This document shows positions 1 through 8,534 of a DNA stretch of 64,000 nt, one piece after another. The stretch spans positions 27,146-91,145 of the forward strand of contig CAISJD010000198.1 in NCBI GenBank assembly GCA_903885605.1, in the 5' to 3' direction. Position numbers and translations under genes: made by a program. This DNA is from an uncultured Chthonomonas sp. Lineage in GTDB: Bacteria; Armatimonadota; Chthonomonadetes; Chthonomonadales; CAJBBX01. How positions within the stretch are numbered: the first letter of the stretch is position 1; each line of letters begins with the position of its first letter. The notes under the pieces are model-generated. The model was not told where the DNA came from. It worked only from the letters and a program-made list of their open reading frames with translations, and made no database searches.

Positions 1-2628
1 GCCGGCCCAGTCGGAATGCACGAACGCCAGGGCAGGCGTCGAAGACGCCGGCGCGGGCGGCGCCAGGGCATCAAGCGCCGCGTCATAGCCGCCGTGACCA
101 GCCACGGCCTGACCGAAGGCTGCAGAAGCGCCGGCGCCGTCCGCCGAGGTCGTCGTCAGGCGGACGGCCCATCCTGCGGACGCCTCCGGCGTCGGAGTGG
201 CCGATCGTGCGGACCGCGCCGACGACGCCGACGACGGGTTCGTAACGCTCATCGTCACGCCCTCGGAGACCAGCACGCGAATCCAGTACCCTCGCCATGG
301 CTCCAGGTTCTGGGCTGGGACGTAACCCAACTGGGAGTCGAACCCGAAGACGACGACCTGGCCGACCGACGGGAGGGTCTGGGCCACGATCCACCCGTTC
401 GTCACCGCGGTGGCAAGCGTCACCGGCACGTTGTCGGCAAGGTACTGGAACCGCAATGCCGAAACCGGCACCGTGGCCTCATAGGGGTTGCCGATCTGGT
501 TCCACCCGTGACGGAGCTGCACCGTGACCTCGGGGTCCATCACCGTGGAGCGGCCGATCACCTTGACGGCTCCGCCGCCGGCCCAGTTCATCCAGTATCC
601 CTTGCCGGGCTCCAGCGGATCGAGGCTCGGGCTGCGGCGGTACTTGTCGTCGCCGGTGACCGACTGGTCCCACCGCGCCATCAGCAACGACCCCTCGGTG
701 AAGAGCGGCAGCGAAGTCGTCGGGTTCAGGAGGGCATCGACCGGCCGCGCCTGCAGGGGACGTAGCGGCAGGGAGAGCATCGTCAGGCCCGAGGGCAGTG
801 TGTGGACCCGTGTATCGACCTCCGTGCCGACGGTTAGGACCAGCACAGCCTCGCCGAAACCGAGGTTCACACGCCGCACCACAGGCACGCCGGAAGCGCC
901 CGTGAAGGTGAGGGTCGCGCGCCTGGGCCGCGCGAAGAAGGCTTCGTCGACCGTGGCGCTGAAGGCGCCCTGGGCCACCGTGACGTCTCCGCTGCTGAGG
1001 CCGTCCGCCTCCATCCGCACCACGCCGCTATCGGCGCCCACCACCACTCCCCAGAAGTTGCGCGGCGCAGCCAGTGTGCCCATGGCCCTGGGCGCCATCG
1101 CCAACCTCGAGTTGAGGCCGTTCACCGGGAAGTCCATCACCACCCTCATGCGGCCCGCATGGGTCGGGTCGCCGCCAATGGTGTTGAAGAAGGTCGGGGC
1201 CACCGATCCGACGCCGTCCTGGATGTCGGCGCGCTCGTACTGGGCGCCGAGGAAGAAGCGGGTCGTCGTCGTGTAGTCGGTGTAGATCGGGTAGACGGTG
1301 CCCGCCTTGTCCACCTCGTCGCTGTTGCCCTGGGCGTCGAACGCGGTGGTGTAGTGCGAGAAGACGCAGCCGACGCCGTAGTCATCCGCCGCGTCGGTGT
1401 CGGGGCGCAGGTTCGACACCATCGTGTAGAGCTTGCCTCCGGGGGAGACGCTGGTGTCGAGGACGTACTGCCGCTGGTACCAATCGGTGAATGGGAGCCC
1501 CTCCACCGTCGGAGCGCCGACGGAGGCCAGGGCCTGCGACGCGATAGCCACCAGTTTCGGCGTGGAGTTGCCGGCGGTCGGGTCGCCCGTCAGGGCAGCA
1601 TAGTAGGCCCGGTTGAACTCCGAGAAGAAGCCCGGCGCCTCGGTCCAGACCTTCAGCCACGCAGAGCCGGACATCTGGAGGCGCGGGATCAGCATGGAGG
1701 GGAAGCCCACCTCGTTGGCAACGCTCGCCTCCTTCGAGACCGGGAAGAAGCGGTCGTTCCCGAGCGCGGGCTGGTTCAGCAGATCATACCGGTCAAGGGA
1801 GGACCAGAGCGGGTCGGAGGGCGCCAGGTCTCCCAGCGTTCCGCCATAGGCCTGCGAGGCCACGGTCTTCAGGGCGGGCAGGGCTGCGCTGAGCGTCGCC
1901 ACAGTCGCCGCACGCGCCATGCCGCGCTCCCAGGCGTCGAAGGCCGCGCCGTGGGTCCCGCGGAAGGCCAGGGCCAGCATCTGGGTCATGCTCAGGAGCA
2001 TCGATTGCGCCGAGTTATACTGCGCGAGCGTCACCTCGCCGGTCGATGCATTGTAGACGCCGCCGGAAAGCGCGTTGGGATCCGTGATGATCTGCCCCGC
2101 CGGCAGGGAGTCGCCGTCGATCAGGGTCAGCGTGCCGCTCCAGCTCGGCTCGCCGTAGATGGCCACCAGCTGCGGATAGATGACGCCGAACGCGGCCTGC
2201 AGGTCGATCTGAAGCGCGGCAGGCCAACTACCCGCCGTGCCCGTGGCCGGGAAGGCGAGCGTAAAGCCGCTCCCACCGCGCGACAAGGGCGCGGGGTTCA
2301 GCACCTTGCCGTTCCGGCGAACGAAGACGACATCCGGTATGCCGGGGAACGGGCGTTGCCCGCGCAGGCGACCCCCGTAGACCGCCGACAGGTAGCGTGC
2401 GGCCCCTGCGGCACGAGCGCGCCGGGCACGGTTCACCGCATTGGCCGCCAGCGTCCGGAACGTCGCCGGATTGGCGTCGCGGCCGGCGTCAATGATATGC
2501 GCATGCATCGGCCCGGAGGCCACGGCGGCAAAACGGCGGTTGCTGACGTTGTGGTTCGTCTGGCCTGCCGCACCCATCGCGAGGCAGGCTGCGGCCAGTA
2601 TCACCGCCCGAGTTGGTTTGGACGCCAC
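1..2628 (-). CDS. Large secreted protein with tandem GYW-type C-terminal repeats (3' end outside window)
   Basis: The reading frame stays open for 876 codons and runs off the left edge, so the C-terminus is missing. I chose the GTG at 2628 because an AGGGGAG ribosome-binding site sits just upstream and the product then begins with a short basic stretch and a hydrophobic signal peptide (VILAAACLAMGAAG). An in-frame ATG at 2721 would bury that signal under 31 residues. The long middle part is unrecognised. From about residue 609 two similar units follow: each starts with a hydrophobic strand (LTMLSLPLRPL; WNQIGNPYEATVP) and ends in a YW motif (LEPGKGYWMNW near 679; LEPWRGYWIRVLV near 780). A Ser/Ala/Pro-rich tail comes after. 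It is probably exported and possibly surface-bound. Function unknown. The segment around residues 207-238 recalls a zincin helix and glutamate region but has no HExxH. Confidence 0.75.
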   Translation of the reverse strand, partial: MASKPTRAVILAAACLAMGAAGQTNHNVSNRRFAAVASGPMHAHIIDAGRDANPATFRTLAANAVNRARRARAAGAARYLSAVYGGRLRGQRPFPGIPDVVFVRRNGKVLNPAPLSRGGSGFTLAFPATGTAGSWPAALQIDLQAAFGVIYPQLVAIYGEPSWSGTLTLIDGDSLPAGQIITDPNALSGGVYNASTGEVTLAQYNSAQSMLLSMTQMLALAFRGTHGAAFDAWERGMARAATVATLSAALPALKTVASQAYGGTLGDLAPSDPLWSSLDRYDLLNQPALGNDRFFPVSKEASVANEVGFPSMLIPRLQMSGSAWLKVWTEAPGFFSEFNRAYYAALTGDPTAGNSTPKLVAIASQALASVGAPTVEGLPFTDWYQRQYVLDTSVSPGGKLYTMVSNLRPDTDAADDYGVGCVFSHYTTAFDAQGNSDEVDKAGTVYPIYTDYTTTTRFFLGAQYERADIQDGVGSVAPTFFNTIGGDPTHAGRMRVVMDFPVNGLNSRLAMAPRAMGTLAAPRNFWGVVVGADSGVVRMEADGLSSGDVTVAQGAFSATVDEAFFARPRRATLTFTGASGVPVVRRVNLGFGEAVLVLTVGTEVDTRVHTLPSGLTMLSLPLRPLQARPVDALLNPTTSLPLFTEGSLLMARWDQSVTGDDKYRRSPSLDPLEPGKGYWMNWAGGGAVKVIGRSTVMDPEVTVQLRHGWNQIGNPYEATVPVSALRFQYLADNVPVTLATAVTNGWIVAQTLPSVGQVVVFGFDSQLGYVPAQNLEPWRGYWIRVLVSEGVTMSVTNPSSASSARSARSATPTPEASAGWAVRLTTTSADGAGASAAFGQAVAGHGGYDAALDALAPPAPASSTPALAFVHSDWAG

Positions 2629-2778
2629 ACGCTCCCCTTTCGCGGGCCAGGCCGGCGGCCCAGTGCTGCGTGGTCCGGCAAGATCGCCGGCGAAACTGCG
2701 ATTCTTACGACGGTCCGCCATGAAGCGGTTCCCCTGACCCATCCGTGGGCGGTATCATGGTGACTAATCGCCACAACG

Positions 2779-2807
2779 CTAACAGAATGGCACACCTCCG
2801 CTATACC
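2779..2807 (+). promoter_or_regulatory. Candidate sigma-70 promoter for the UroD-family/MFS pair
   Basis: CTAACA (2779-2784) and TATACC (2802-2807) each match four of six consensus bases and are 17 bases apart. They lie 22 bases before the GTG start of the UroD-family gene, in the divergent gap. An AAGGA ribosome-binding site sits between. Plausible only. Confidence 0.3.
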
Positions 2808-2829
2808 TCACCGCACCAAGGACTCCATC

Positions 2830-3888
2830 GTGACCAGCAACACCTACCACGACCTGGCCGCCGCAGGCGCACGGCTACCCATCGCCACCGACATGGTCCT
2901 GCGCGAGCAACCCGACCATGAGGCGATCCTGACGGACGGCGTCCGCTTGGGCAAAGTCATCGAGCAGGCGGCGCACCGGTACCAGACACCACTAGCGCTG
3001 CCGCTCATGGACCTTACCATAGAGAAGGCGGAACTTCTCGCCACGCAGGGGATTAACCCCCAGTCGGCAGCCACCTTCCACTTCTCCGCCGCCCCAGGCG
3101 GAGAGGCCCGGGAGCGTGCGGCGTCCGCCCTCTCGGGACCGGGCCTCGCCCGACACGCCGCGAACGTCGGAGCGGTCCGGTACGTCGCCGAGCAGACCGA
3201 CCTGATCGCGTGCGGGCTCGCCATCGGCCCCTTCTCGCTGATGACCAAGCTCATCGCGGACCCCATCGCCGCCATCTACATGGCCGGCATGGGCCTTACC
3301 GGGCAGGACGACCCAGAGGTGCTGCTGGTCGAGCAGACGCTTGAACTGGCCCAGATCGCCGTAGAGCGCTCCCTGGCCGACCAGATCGCCGCCGGCGCAC
3401 GGATGATCGTGATCGCAGAGCCCGCCGTCAACTCGGTCTACATGTCCCCCAAGCAGCTAAGGAAGGGCTCCGACATTCTGGAGCGCTTCTTCACCCGTCC
3501 CATGAAGCGCCTGCGCGCCATGCTGCGCGAGGCCGACGTCGACCTGTTCCTCCATGATTGCGGTGAGTTAGTGGACCCGATCCTCCATGCCCTCGTCGCC
3601 ATGGAGCCGCACATCCTGAGCCTCGGTAGCTCACGCCTGCTCTGGGAAGATGCGGCCAAGGTGCCCGACCATATCGTCCTTTACGGGAACCTGCCCACCA
3701 AGCGGTTCTACGCCGACGACCTGACCGAGGCCATGGTAGCCGAGCAGAGCCGCGAAATCGTGCGGCGCATCCGGGCCACGGGCCACCCCCACATCCTGGG
3801 GAGCGAGTGCGACGTACTCAGTGTGCCGGGGAAGCACGCCGCCATCTCAGGCAAGGTGGCCGCCTTCATGGAGTGCGACTGCCGGTAG
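2830..3888 (+). CDS. Uroporphyrinogen decarboxylase-family protein (MtaA/corrinoid methyltransferase-like)
   Basis: The 352-residue product has the UroD/MtaA TIM-barrel pattern. Late in the protein come HDCGEL (about residue 238), a strand with LGSSRLLWED, a YGNL segment, and SECDVLSVPGKH near the C-terminus. These H-x-C and C elements are where MtaA/CmuA-type methyltransferases bind zinc and a thiol. The N-terminal Arg-rich signature expected of true HemE was not seen, so heme synthesis is unlikely. Corrinoid-linked methyl transfer or demethylation is more likely, but the substrate cannot be read from sequence. The GTG start at 2830 has AAGGA seven bases upstream. Only 3 bases separate its stop from the downstream MFS transporter, so the two are probably co-transcribed and may act on the same small molecule. 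Confidence 0.8.
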   Translation: MTSNTYHDLAAAGARLPIATDMVLREQPDHEAILTDGVRLGKVIEQAAHRYQTPLALPLMDLTIEKAELLATQGINPQSAATFHFSAAPGGEARERAASALSGPGLARHAANVGAVRYVAEQTDLIACGLAIGPFSLMTKLIADPIAAIYMAGMGLTGQDDPEVLLVEQTLELAQIAVERSLADQIAAGARMIVIAEPAVNSVYMSPKQLRKGSDILERFFTRPMKRLRAMLREADVDLFLHDCGELVDPILHALVAMEPHILSLGSSRLLWEDAAKVPDHIVLYGNLPTKRFYADDLTEAMVAEQSREIVRRIRATGHPHILGSECDVLSVPGKHAAISGKVAAFMECDCR

Positions 3889-3891
3889 CCC

Positions 3892-5121
3892 ATGACTGCG
3901 CCACCGAGGGCCGACTGGGAGCCGGAGAGCCACCGCCCGTGGATCCGCCGCAATGTGGCGGCTCTTTCGGCGTACTACTTCAGCTACTTCGCCGCAGTGG
4001 CGTTCATCTCGCCCCACGTGCCGGTCTACTTCCGTGCCGCAGGCTTCAGCTACACGGAAGTGGGGCTACTGCTGGCCATGGCCAGCGTCGGCGGCGCGCT
4101 CGGGCTTATACCCGTCGGCATCCTTTCCGACCGGACGGGGCTCCGGCGGGCGTTCATCGTCACGGGTTCGCTCATCCAGGGCATGGCCTACCTCGTGATG
4201 CCCCAGGTCAGTTCGCTCGCCGGGCTGGCGGCGCTGCAGTTCGTGGCGGGCCTGGGCGGGACGGTCGGCATCTCGGTGGCGGCGGCATTGGGCGCCGATG
4301 TCTTCGAGAACCGCTCGGCGGGTCGCATGTTCTCCATCGCGCGAGCATGGGGAACCGCCGGCTTCGTGGTCATTATGGTCATCAAGCTGGGGGCGCCGCA
4401 CCTGGGCGACGCGCCGGGCTTCTTCATCTGGATCGCGGGGTTCTGCGCCGTATCGGGACCGATGACGCTGATGGTCAAGCGGGTCCGCGCCACGAAGCGG
4501 ACCGGGCGCACCAACTGGCGCGACGCCCAGGCCATCCTGTCGAGGCCGGGCGTCAGGCCGTTTGTGCTGGCCTACTTCCTGGCCTACCTTGCGATGATGT
4601 GCCTCTCGGGCAACCTGAGCCTCTATGTGGCCTCGTTCGGCGCCGCCGCACCGGTCTGGTTCGTCTCGGCCGCCTTCATCGTCAGCGCGGGCATCGAATT
4701 GCCCGGCCTGCTCGTCTGGGGCGGCGTCTCAGACCGCATCGGCCGCCTCAAGCCGCTTCGGCTGGCATTCGCCATCCTGCCGCTACGGCTGGCGGCCTAC
4801 GCGCTACTGGTCAGCCCGTGGCCCGTGCTGGGTCTTCAGACGCTCCATTGCCTCACGTTCAGCGTATTGGCCGTGGTGCCCTTCGCGTTCATGAACGACC
4901 TCTCAAGCGCCAGCCGGAAAGCCACCGGCCAGAGCATCCTCAATGCGGCGGGATCGGCTGCCTGGGCCGTGGGACCACTTCTCGCCGGCATAGTAGCGGA
5001 CAGGGTGGGCATCCGATTGCTCTACGGCTTCCTCGCCTGCATCGCTGCGGCAGGCGCCGTGGTGCTCTTTACCACAGTGCGCGAGCCCGAGCCGCTGGAT
5101 CAGGTGCCCAACCGCACGTAG
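3892..5121 (+). CDS. Major facilitator superfamily transporter
   Basis: This 409-residue protein is strongly hydrophobic, with about twelve membrane segments. The signature loop after the second segment reads GILSDRTGLRR, the G-x-x-x-D-R-x-G-R-R motif A of MFS carriers. A related loop (GVSDRIGRLKP) opens the second half, as expected for the internal duplication. It probably exports or imports a small solute across the inner membrane; the substrate is unknown. The ATG lies 3 bases after the UroD-family stop, which suggests translational coupling. Its 3' end overlaps the 3' end of the convergent Ntn-hydrolase gene by 22 bases, so there is no room for a terminator between them. Confidence 0.88.
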   Translation: MTAPPRADWEPESHRPWIRRNVAALSAYYFSYFAAVAFISPHVPVYFRAAGFSYTEVGLLLAMASVGGALGLIPVGILSDRTGLRRAFIVTGSLIQGMAYLVMPQVSSLAGLAALQFVAGLGGTVGISVAAALGADVFENRSAGRMFSIARAWGTAGFVVIMVIKLGAPHLGDAPGFFIWIAGFCAVSGPMTLMVKRVRATKRTGRTNWRDAQAILSRPGVRPFVLAYFLAYLAMMCLSGNLSLYVASFGAAAPVWFVSAAFIVSAGIELPGLLVWGGVSDRIGRLKPLRLAFAILPLRLAAYALLVSPWPVLGLQTLHCLTFSVLAVVPFAFMNDLSSASRKATGQSILNAAGSAAWAVGPLLAGIVADRVGIRLLYGFLACIAAAGAVVLFTTVREPEPLDQVPNRT

Positions 5122-6023
5122 ACGCCCTCGTTCACCTCGAGCCCCTGTGGATTCCGGACTGCGTAGTGCCAGAGGCGATCGGGCCGCCGGAAGCCGTCCG
5201 CCGTGGCGGCATTGCCGCAGACGCCGTCCTTCCGAACCGCGATGACCGAGGCGCCGCTGCCCTGCTTGCCCGGCCGCTTGCGGAGCAGGTAGCGGATGGT
5301 CTCCTCGCAGGCCTCCTGCGGCTCCATGCCCGTCTCCATGAGCATGATGATGCGATAGGAAAGGCAGGCCTTCATCATTTCGTCGCCGTTGCCCGTGGCG
5401 CTGGCGGCCCCGACCTCGTTATCGACATAGAGGCCCGCGCCGATGATCGGCGAGTCGCCCACGCGGCCCGGAACCTTCCAAGCCATGCCGGAGGTGGTGC
5501 AGGCGGCGGAGAGGTCTCCGTGGAGGTCCACGGCGCAGATGCCGACCGTGTCATGCGAGTCGGAACCGGCGGCGGGCGTGAAGTGCGCCACTTCGGCGGT
5601 GGTGCGGTCTCCCAGCCACTCGGTGTAGTGGCGGCGCGAGGTCTCGGTGTGCAGCTCCTCCACCTTGAACCCCTGCGCAAGCGCGAACCGCCGAGCGTTG
5701 CCGCCCACGAGCATGACGTGCGGGGTCGCCTCCATGACGCGCCGCGCAACGTAGATTGGGTTGCGGATGCCCGTGAGGCCCGCTACGGCGCCGGCGCCGT
5801 GGGTTCTGCCATCCATGATGGCCGCATCCAGCTCGATCACGCCCTCTGCGTTGGGCAGGCCGCCCGAACCGACCGACAGCACCTCGGGGTCATCCTCCAC
5901 AGCGGCAGCGGCCAGGGCCACGGCGTCCAGAGAGGAGCCGCCCCCCGTGAGCAGGCCCCAGGCGGCGGTGCAGGCGTTGGCGCCGTACTGCCAGGTTGCG
6001 ATGATGACCGGCAAGTGAGACAT
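5100..6023 (-). CDS. N4-(beta-N-acetylglucosaminyl)-L-asparaginase (aspartylglucosaminidase-type Ntn hydrolase)
   Basis: This 307-residue enzyme belongs to the isoaspartyl peptidase/asparaginase family, which cleaves itself to expose a catalytic threonine. The expected nucleophile lies in SHDTVGICAVD. After it come GRVGDSPIIGAGLYVD and SATGNGDEMMK, which closely follow the aspartylglucosaminidase subtype rather than plain asparaginases. The start at 6023 is preceded by GGGAG at good spacing; a longer frame upstream has no such site. I see no signal peptide, so the enzyme is probably cytoplasmic. It sits 31 bases after glcF and probably ends that operon. The likely reaction is hydrolysis of the amide bond of N-glycosyl-asparagine or a similar beta-aspartyl amide. 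Confidence 0.88.
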   Translation of the reverse strand: MSHLPVIIATWQYGANACTAAWGLLTGGGSSLDAVALAAAAVEDDPEVLSVGSGGLPNAEGVIELDAAIMDGRTHGAGAVAGLTGIRNPIYVARRVMEATPHVMLVGGNARRFALAQGFKVEELHTETSRRHYTEWLGDRTTAEVAHFTPAAGSDSHDTVGICAVDLHGDLSAACTTSGMAWKVPGRVGDSPIIGAGLYVDNEVGAASATGNGDEMMKACLSYRIIMLMETGMEPQEACEETIRYLLRKRPGKQGSGASVIAVRKDGVCGNAATADGFRRPDRLWHYAVRNPQGLEVNEGVYVRLGT

Positions 6024-6054
6024 CGGTGACTCCCGTCGGTTGGTCGGATATGGG

Positions 6055-7344
6055 TCAGGCTTTGCCATAGGGCGAAGCGCCGCGGCGGTAGGCCTCGGCA
6101 AGCAGCTCTACCGTATGCGCCACTCGGATCGTGGAGCCGGCTCGCGCAAGCCCCTCGCGCATCCAGGCGATGCAGCCCGGATTGCCCGCGGCCACCACGG
6201 GCGCGCCGCTGGCGATGATGTTCGCCACCTTCCGATCGAGCAACGCCGTGGCCGTCTCGGGATGTGTGACGTTGTATGTGCCGGCGCTGCCGCAGCAGAG
6301 GTCACTCTCCGCCAGCGGGACCAGCTTCAGACCCGGGATGGACCTTAGCAGGGCGCGCGGCGGCGACGTAACGCGCTGCGCGTGGGCCAGGTGGCAGGCA
6401 TCGTGGTAGGCCACCGTCACGTCCAGGCGGCCCGTGGGAGGCTCAACCCCAAGATCCACCAGGTACTCCGATATGTCGCGTGTACGGGTGGCCAGTGCGG
6501 CGGCGCGGGCAGCGTAGCGGTCGTCATCGGCCAGTAGCTCGCCGTACTCGCGCAGCGTGGAGCCGCACCCGGCCGAGTTGGTGACCAGAGCGTCGTAGTC
6601 TGCTCCCTCCAGCGCGTCGATGAGTGCCCTGGCGCGCTCACGGGCACGCTCACGGCGGCCCGCGTGGGCGTCCAGCGCACCGCAGCACCCAGCCGAGCGC
6701 GGGCAGACCACGTTGCAGCCGCACCGCGACAGGAGTTCGGCGGTAACACGGTTCACTTCGGCGAAGAGAACGCTCATGACGCAACCGTCCAGCAGGCAGA
6801 CCGTCCGTCGCGCCTTGCCGACCGCAGGCGTGAAGGCGGGCAAGCGTCCGCCTGACCTGCCCGTACCGGACAGCGGCACGGCCGCCTCGTCGGATTGCCC
6901 CCCGGTCAGGAGCCGGGCGAAGAGGCCCGGCATGGCGGGCGCCTTTCGGAGGATGCCGGCTACCATCGAGAGCCCGGTCAGCGAGGCGCCCAGTCGGCTG
7001 CGGTCGGTCAGCGTGTCGAGCAGCATGCCGCGGGCGCCGACCTCGGCGGCGGGGCGAAGGCCCTCCTCCTCGATGCGCGCCCGGAAACCCTCAATAAGCG
7101 ATCCGTAGCGAACGCCGGAGGGGCAGACGGCCTCGCAGGCGCGGCAACCCAGGCAGTTGTCCAGGTGGGCCAGGGCGGCGGCGTCCATGGCGCGGCCGCC
7201 GTCGAGCAGATGGCGCATGAGGTAGATGCGGCCGCGTGGCGACTCCGCCTCGTTCGCCGTGAGCTTGAACGTGGGGCAGGCATCCAGGCAGAAGCCGCAG
7301 CGGATGCAGCCGGCGGCGATGTCGGCGGGGCTCTTCTGGCTCAT
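6055..7344 (-). CDS. glcF: Glycolate oxidase iron-sulfur subunit GlcF
   Basis: The 429-residue product begins with two 4Fe-4S ferredoxin motifs, CIRCGFCLDACP and CLGCRACEAVCP. Two CCG-type cysteine motifs of the heterodisulfide-reductase fold follow (CPRSAGCCGALDAH and SDLCCGSAGTYN). This is the arrangement of GlcF, which takes electrons from the flavin subunits and passes them to the quinone pool. The ATG at 7344 overlaps the glcE stop as ATGA, showing translational coupling. Gene order glcD-glcE-glcF is the standard one. LutA-like lactate oxidation subunits share the CCG fold but lack this pair of flavin partners, so glycolate or a similar 2-hydroxyacid is the most likely substrate. Confidence 0.9.
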   Translation of the reverse strand: MSQKSPADIAAGCIRCGFCLDACPTFKLTANEAESPRGRIYLMRHLLDGGRAMDAAALAHLDNCLGCRACEAVCPSGVRYGSLIEGFRARIEEEGLRPAAEVGARGMLLDTLTDRSRLGASLTGLSMVAGILRKAPAMPGLFARLLTGGQSDEAAVPLSGTGRSGGRLPAFTPAVGKARRTVCLLDGCVMSVLFAEVNRVTAELLSRCGCNVVCPRSAGCCGALDAHAGRRERARERARALIDALEGADYDALVTNSAGCGSTLREYGELLADDDRYAARAAALATRTRDISEYLVDLGVEPPTGRLDVTVAYHDACHLAHAQRVTSPPRALLRSIPGLKLVPLAESDLCCGSAGTYNVTHPETATALLDRKVANIIASGAPVVAAGNPGCIAWMREGLARAGSTIRVAHTVELLAEAYRRGASPYGKA

Positions 7345-8534
7345 ATCCTGCCTGCGAAGCGCCCGGGCCCGAAGGCGCAGGCGGGATCGAGGGCGGCCTT
7401 CACCGCGCGCATGAGGGGCAACTGGGCGGCGGGAACGCGCCACGCATCGCGGGTCGCTCGCTCCGACTGCGGCAAGCGCGTCCAGCGCAGGTGGCGGCAT
7501 CCAGCAGCGAAGAGGCGGCGCTCGATGTCGTCCAGCGGCTCGCGGAGCGTCACTTCCGCCTCCAGGACGCCGACGGCTACGTGGGCCGCGGCGCGGCTCA
7601 GGCATGGCTCCAGCGAGCGGCAAAGCCCCTCCAGGGCCGTGGGCACGGTTGCGGCCCGCAGCCACGCCACGCCCGGCCCGGGAATGGCCGGAGGAGACGG
7701 TTCGACCTCGGGCGGCGTTGCAGCCTCGGCCTGCATGCCGCAACCGGCCGCCACGCGCCGAGCCTGCTCGATCTGCCATGCCACCGTGTCGCTGCCGCCG
7801 CTGAACTCCACCGTCAGAGCCGTCCCGACGCCGTGGGTGGCCGCCAGGCACGTCGGCAGAAGCCGCGCCAGATGCAGGGCCATTCCCGCGGCCACTGCGT
7901 CAGCCAGGCTGGGCGCTGCCGGCGAGAGCGTCGAGCAGACAGGGGGCAAGGGACGGGCTCGGAGCGTCAACTCGGTGATGAGGCCCAGAGTGCCGTGGGA
8001 GCCGCAGAAGAGCTTGCCCATGTCGTAGCCCGCCACGTTCTTGACGGTGCAGCCCCCGAAGCGCACCTCTTCGCCGTTCGAGAGCGCTGCGCGGAAGCCG
8101 AGCAGCTGGTCGCGAGGCAGGCCGTAGGCGCACTGCCGCCGCCCCTGGGCGTTGGCCGCCACCAGTCCGCCCACCGTCTCACTGGGCCGCGAGCCGAGGC
8201 CCAGGGCGGCGAACTGACCTGCCTCGGCGAGGGCCGACTGGAGGGCGCCGGCGGTGACGCCCGGCTCGACAACTACGGTCATATCGTCCGGTGAGTAGGC
8301 GAGCACGCGGTTCATGCCGGTCATGTCGATGGCGAGCCACTCGACGCCGCGCATCAGGTTGGCCTCGGCCAGGCGCATCCCGGCGCCGACCGGCACGATG
8401 GAAAGCCCATGGCGAAGCGCGCGGCTCACCTCGCCCGCGGCCTCCGCGCGCGAGGCCGGAGTGACGACCTCTGCCGGCGGCCTGTCGGCCACGAAGGGCC
8501 AGAGCGCGGCCATATCGGGTCGGGTTGCGCTCAT
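7341..8534 (-). CDS. glcE: Glycolate oxidase FAD-binding subunit GlcE
   Basis: This 397-residue protein has an N-terminal FAD-binding type 4 (PCMH) domain. Signs of it are VVEPGVTAGALQSAL, GLGSRPSETVGGLVAANAQG and CTVKNVAGYDMGKLFCGSHG, where family members hold the FAD pyrophosphate. The C-terminal half is the less conserved cap domain, as in GlcE. Start and stop both form 4-base ATGA overlaps with glcD and glcF, so the three subunits are made together. The start at 8534 was chosen for that overlap; a start 17 codons upstream would run into glcD. GlcE and GlcD together form the flavin part of membrane-associated glycolate dehydrogenase. Confidence 0.9.
   Translation of the reverse strand: MSATRPDMAALWPFVADRPPAEVVTPASRAEAAGEVSRALRHGLSIVPVGAGMRLAEANLMRGVEWLAIDMTGMNRVLAYSPDDMTVVVEPGVTAGALQSALAEAGQFAALGLGSRPSETVGGLVAANAQGRRQCAYGLPRDQLLGFRAALSNGEEVRFGGCTVKNVAGYDMGKLFCGSHGTLGLITELTLRARPLPPVCSTLSPAAPSLADAVAAGMALHLARLLPTCLAATHGVGTALTVEFSGGSDTVAWQIEQARRVAAGCGMQAEAATPPEVEPSPPAIPGPGVAWLRAATVPTALEGLCRSLEPCLSRAAAHVAVGVLEAEVTLREPLDDIERRLFAAGCRHLRWTRLPQSERATRDAWRVPAAQLPLMRAVKAALDPACAFGPGRFAGRI

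Noticed and set aside
1159..2763. A 534-codon open frame on the plus strand
   Set aside because: It is the antisense shadow of the secreted protein on the minus strand: its composition is Arg/Gly/His-rich without motifs, while the minus frame has a signal peptide and YW repeats.
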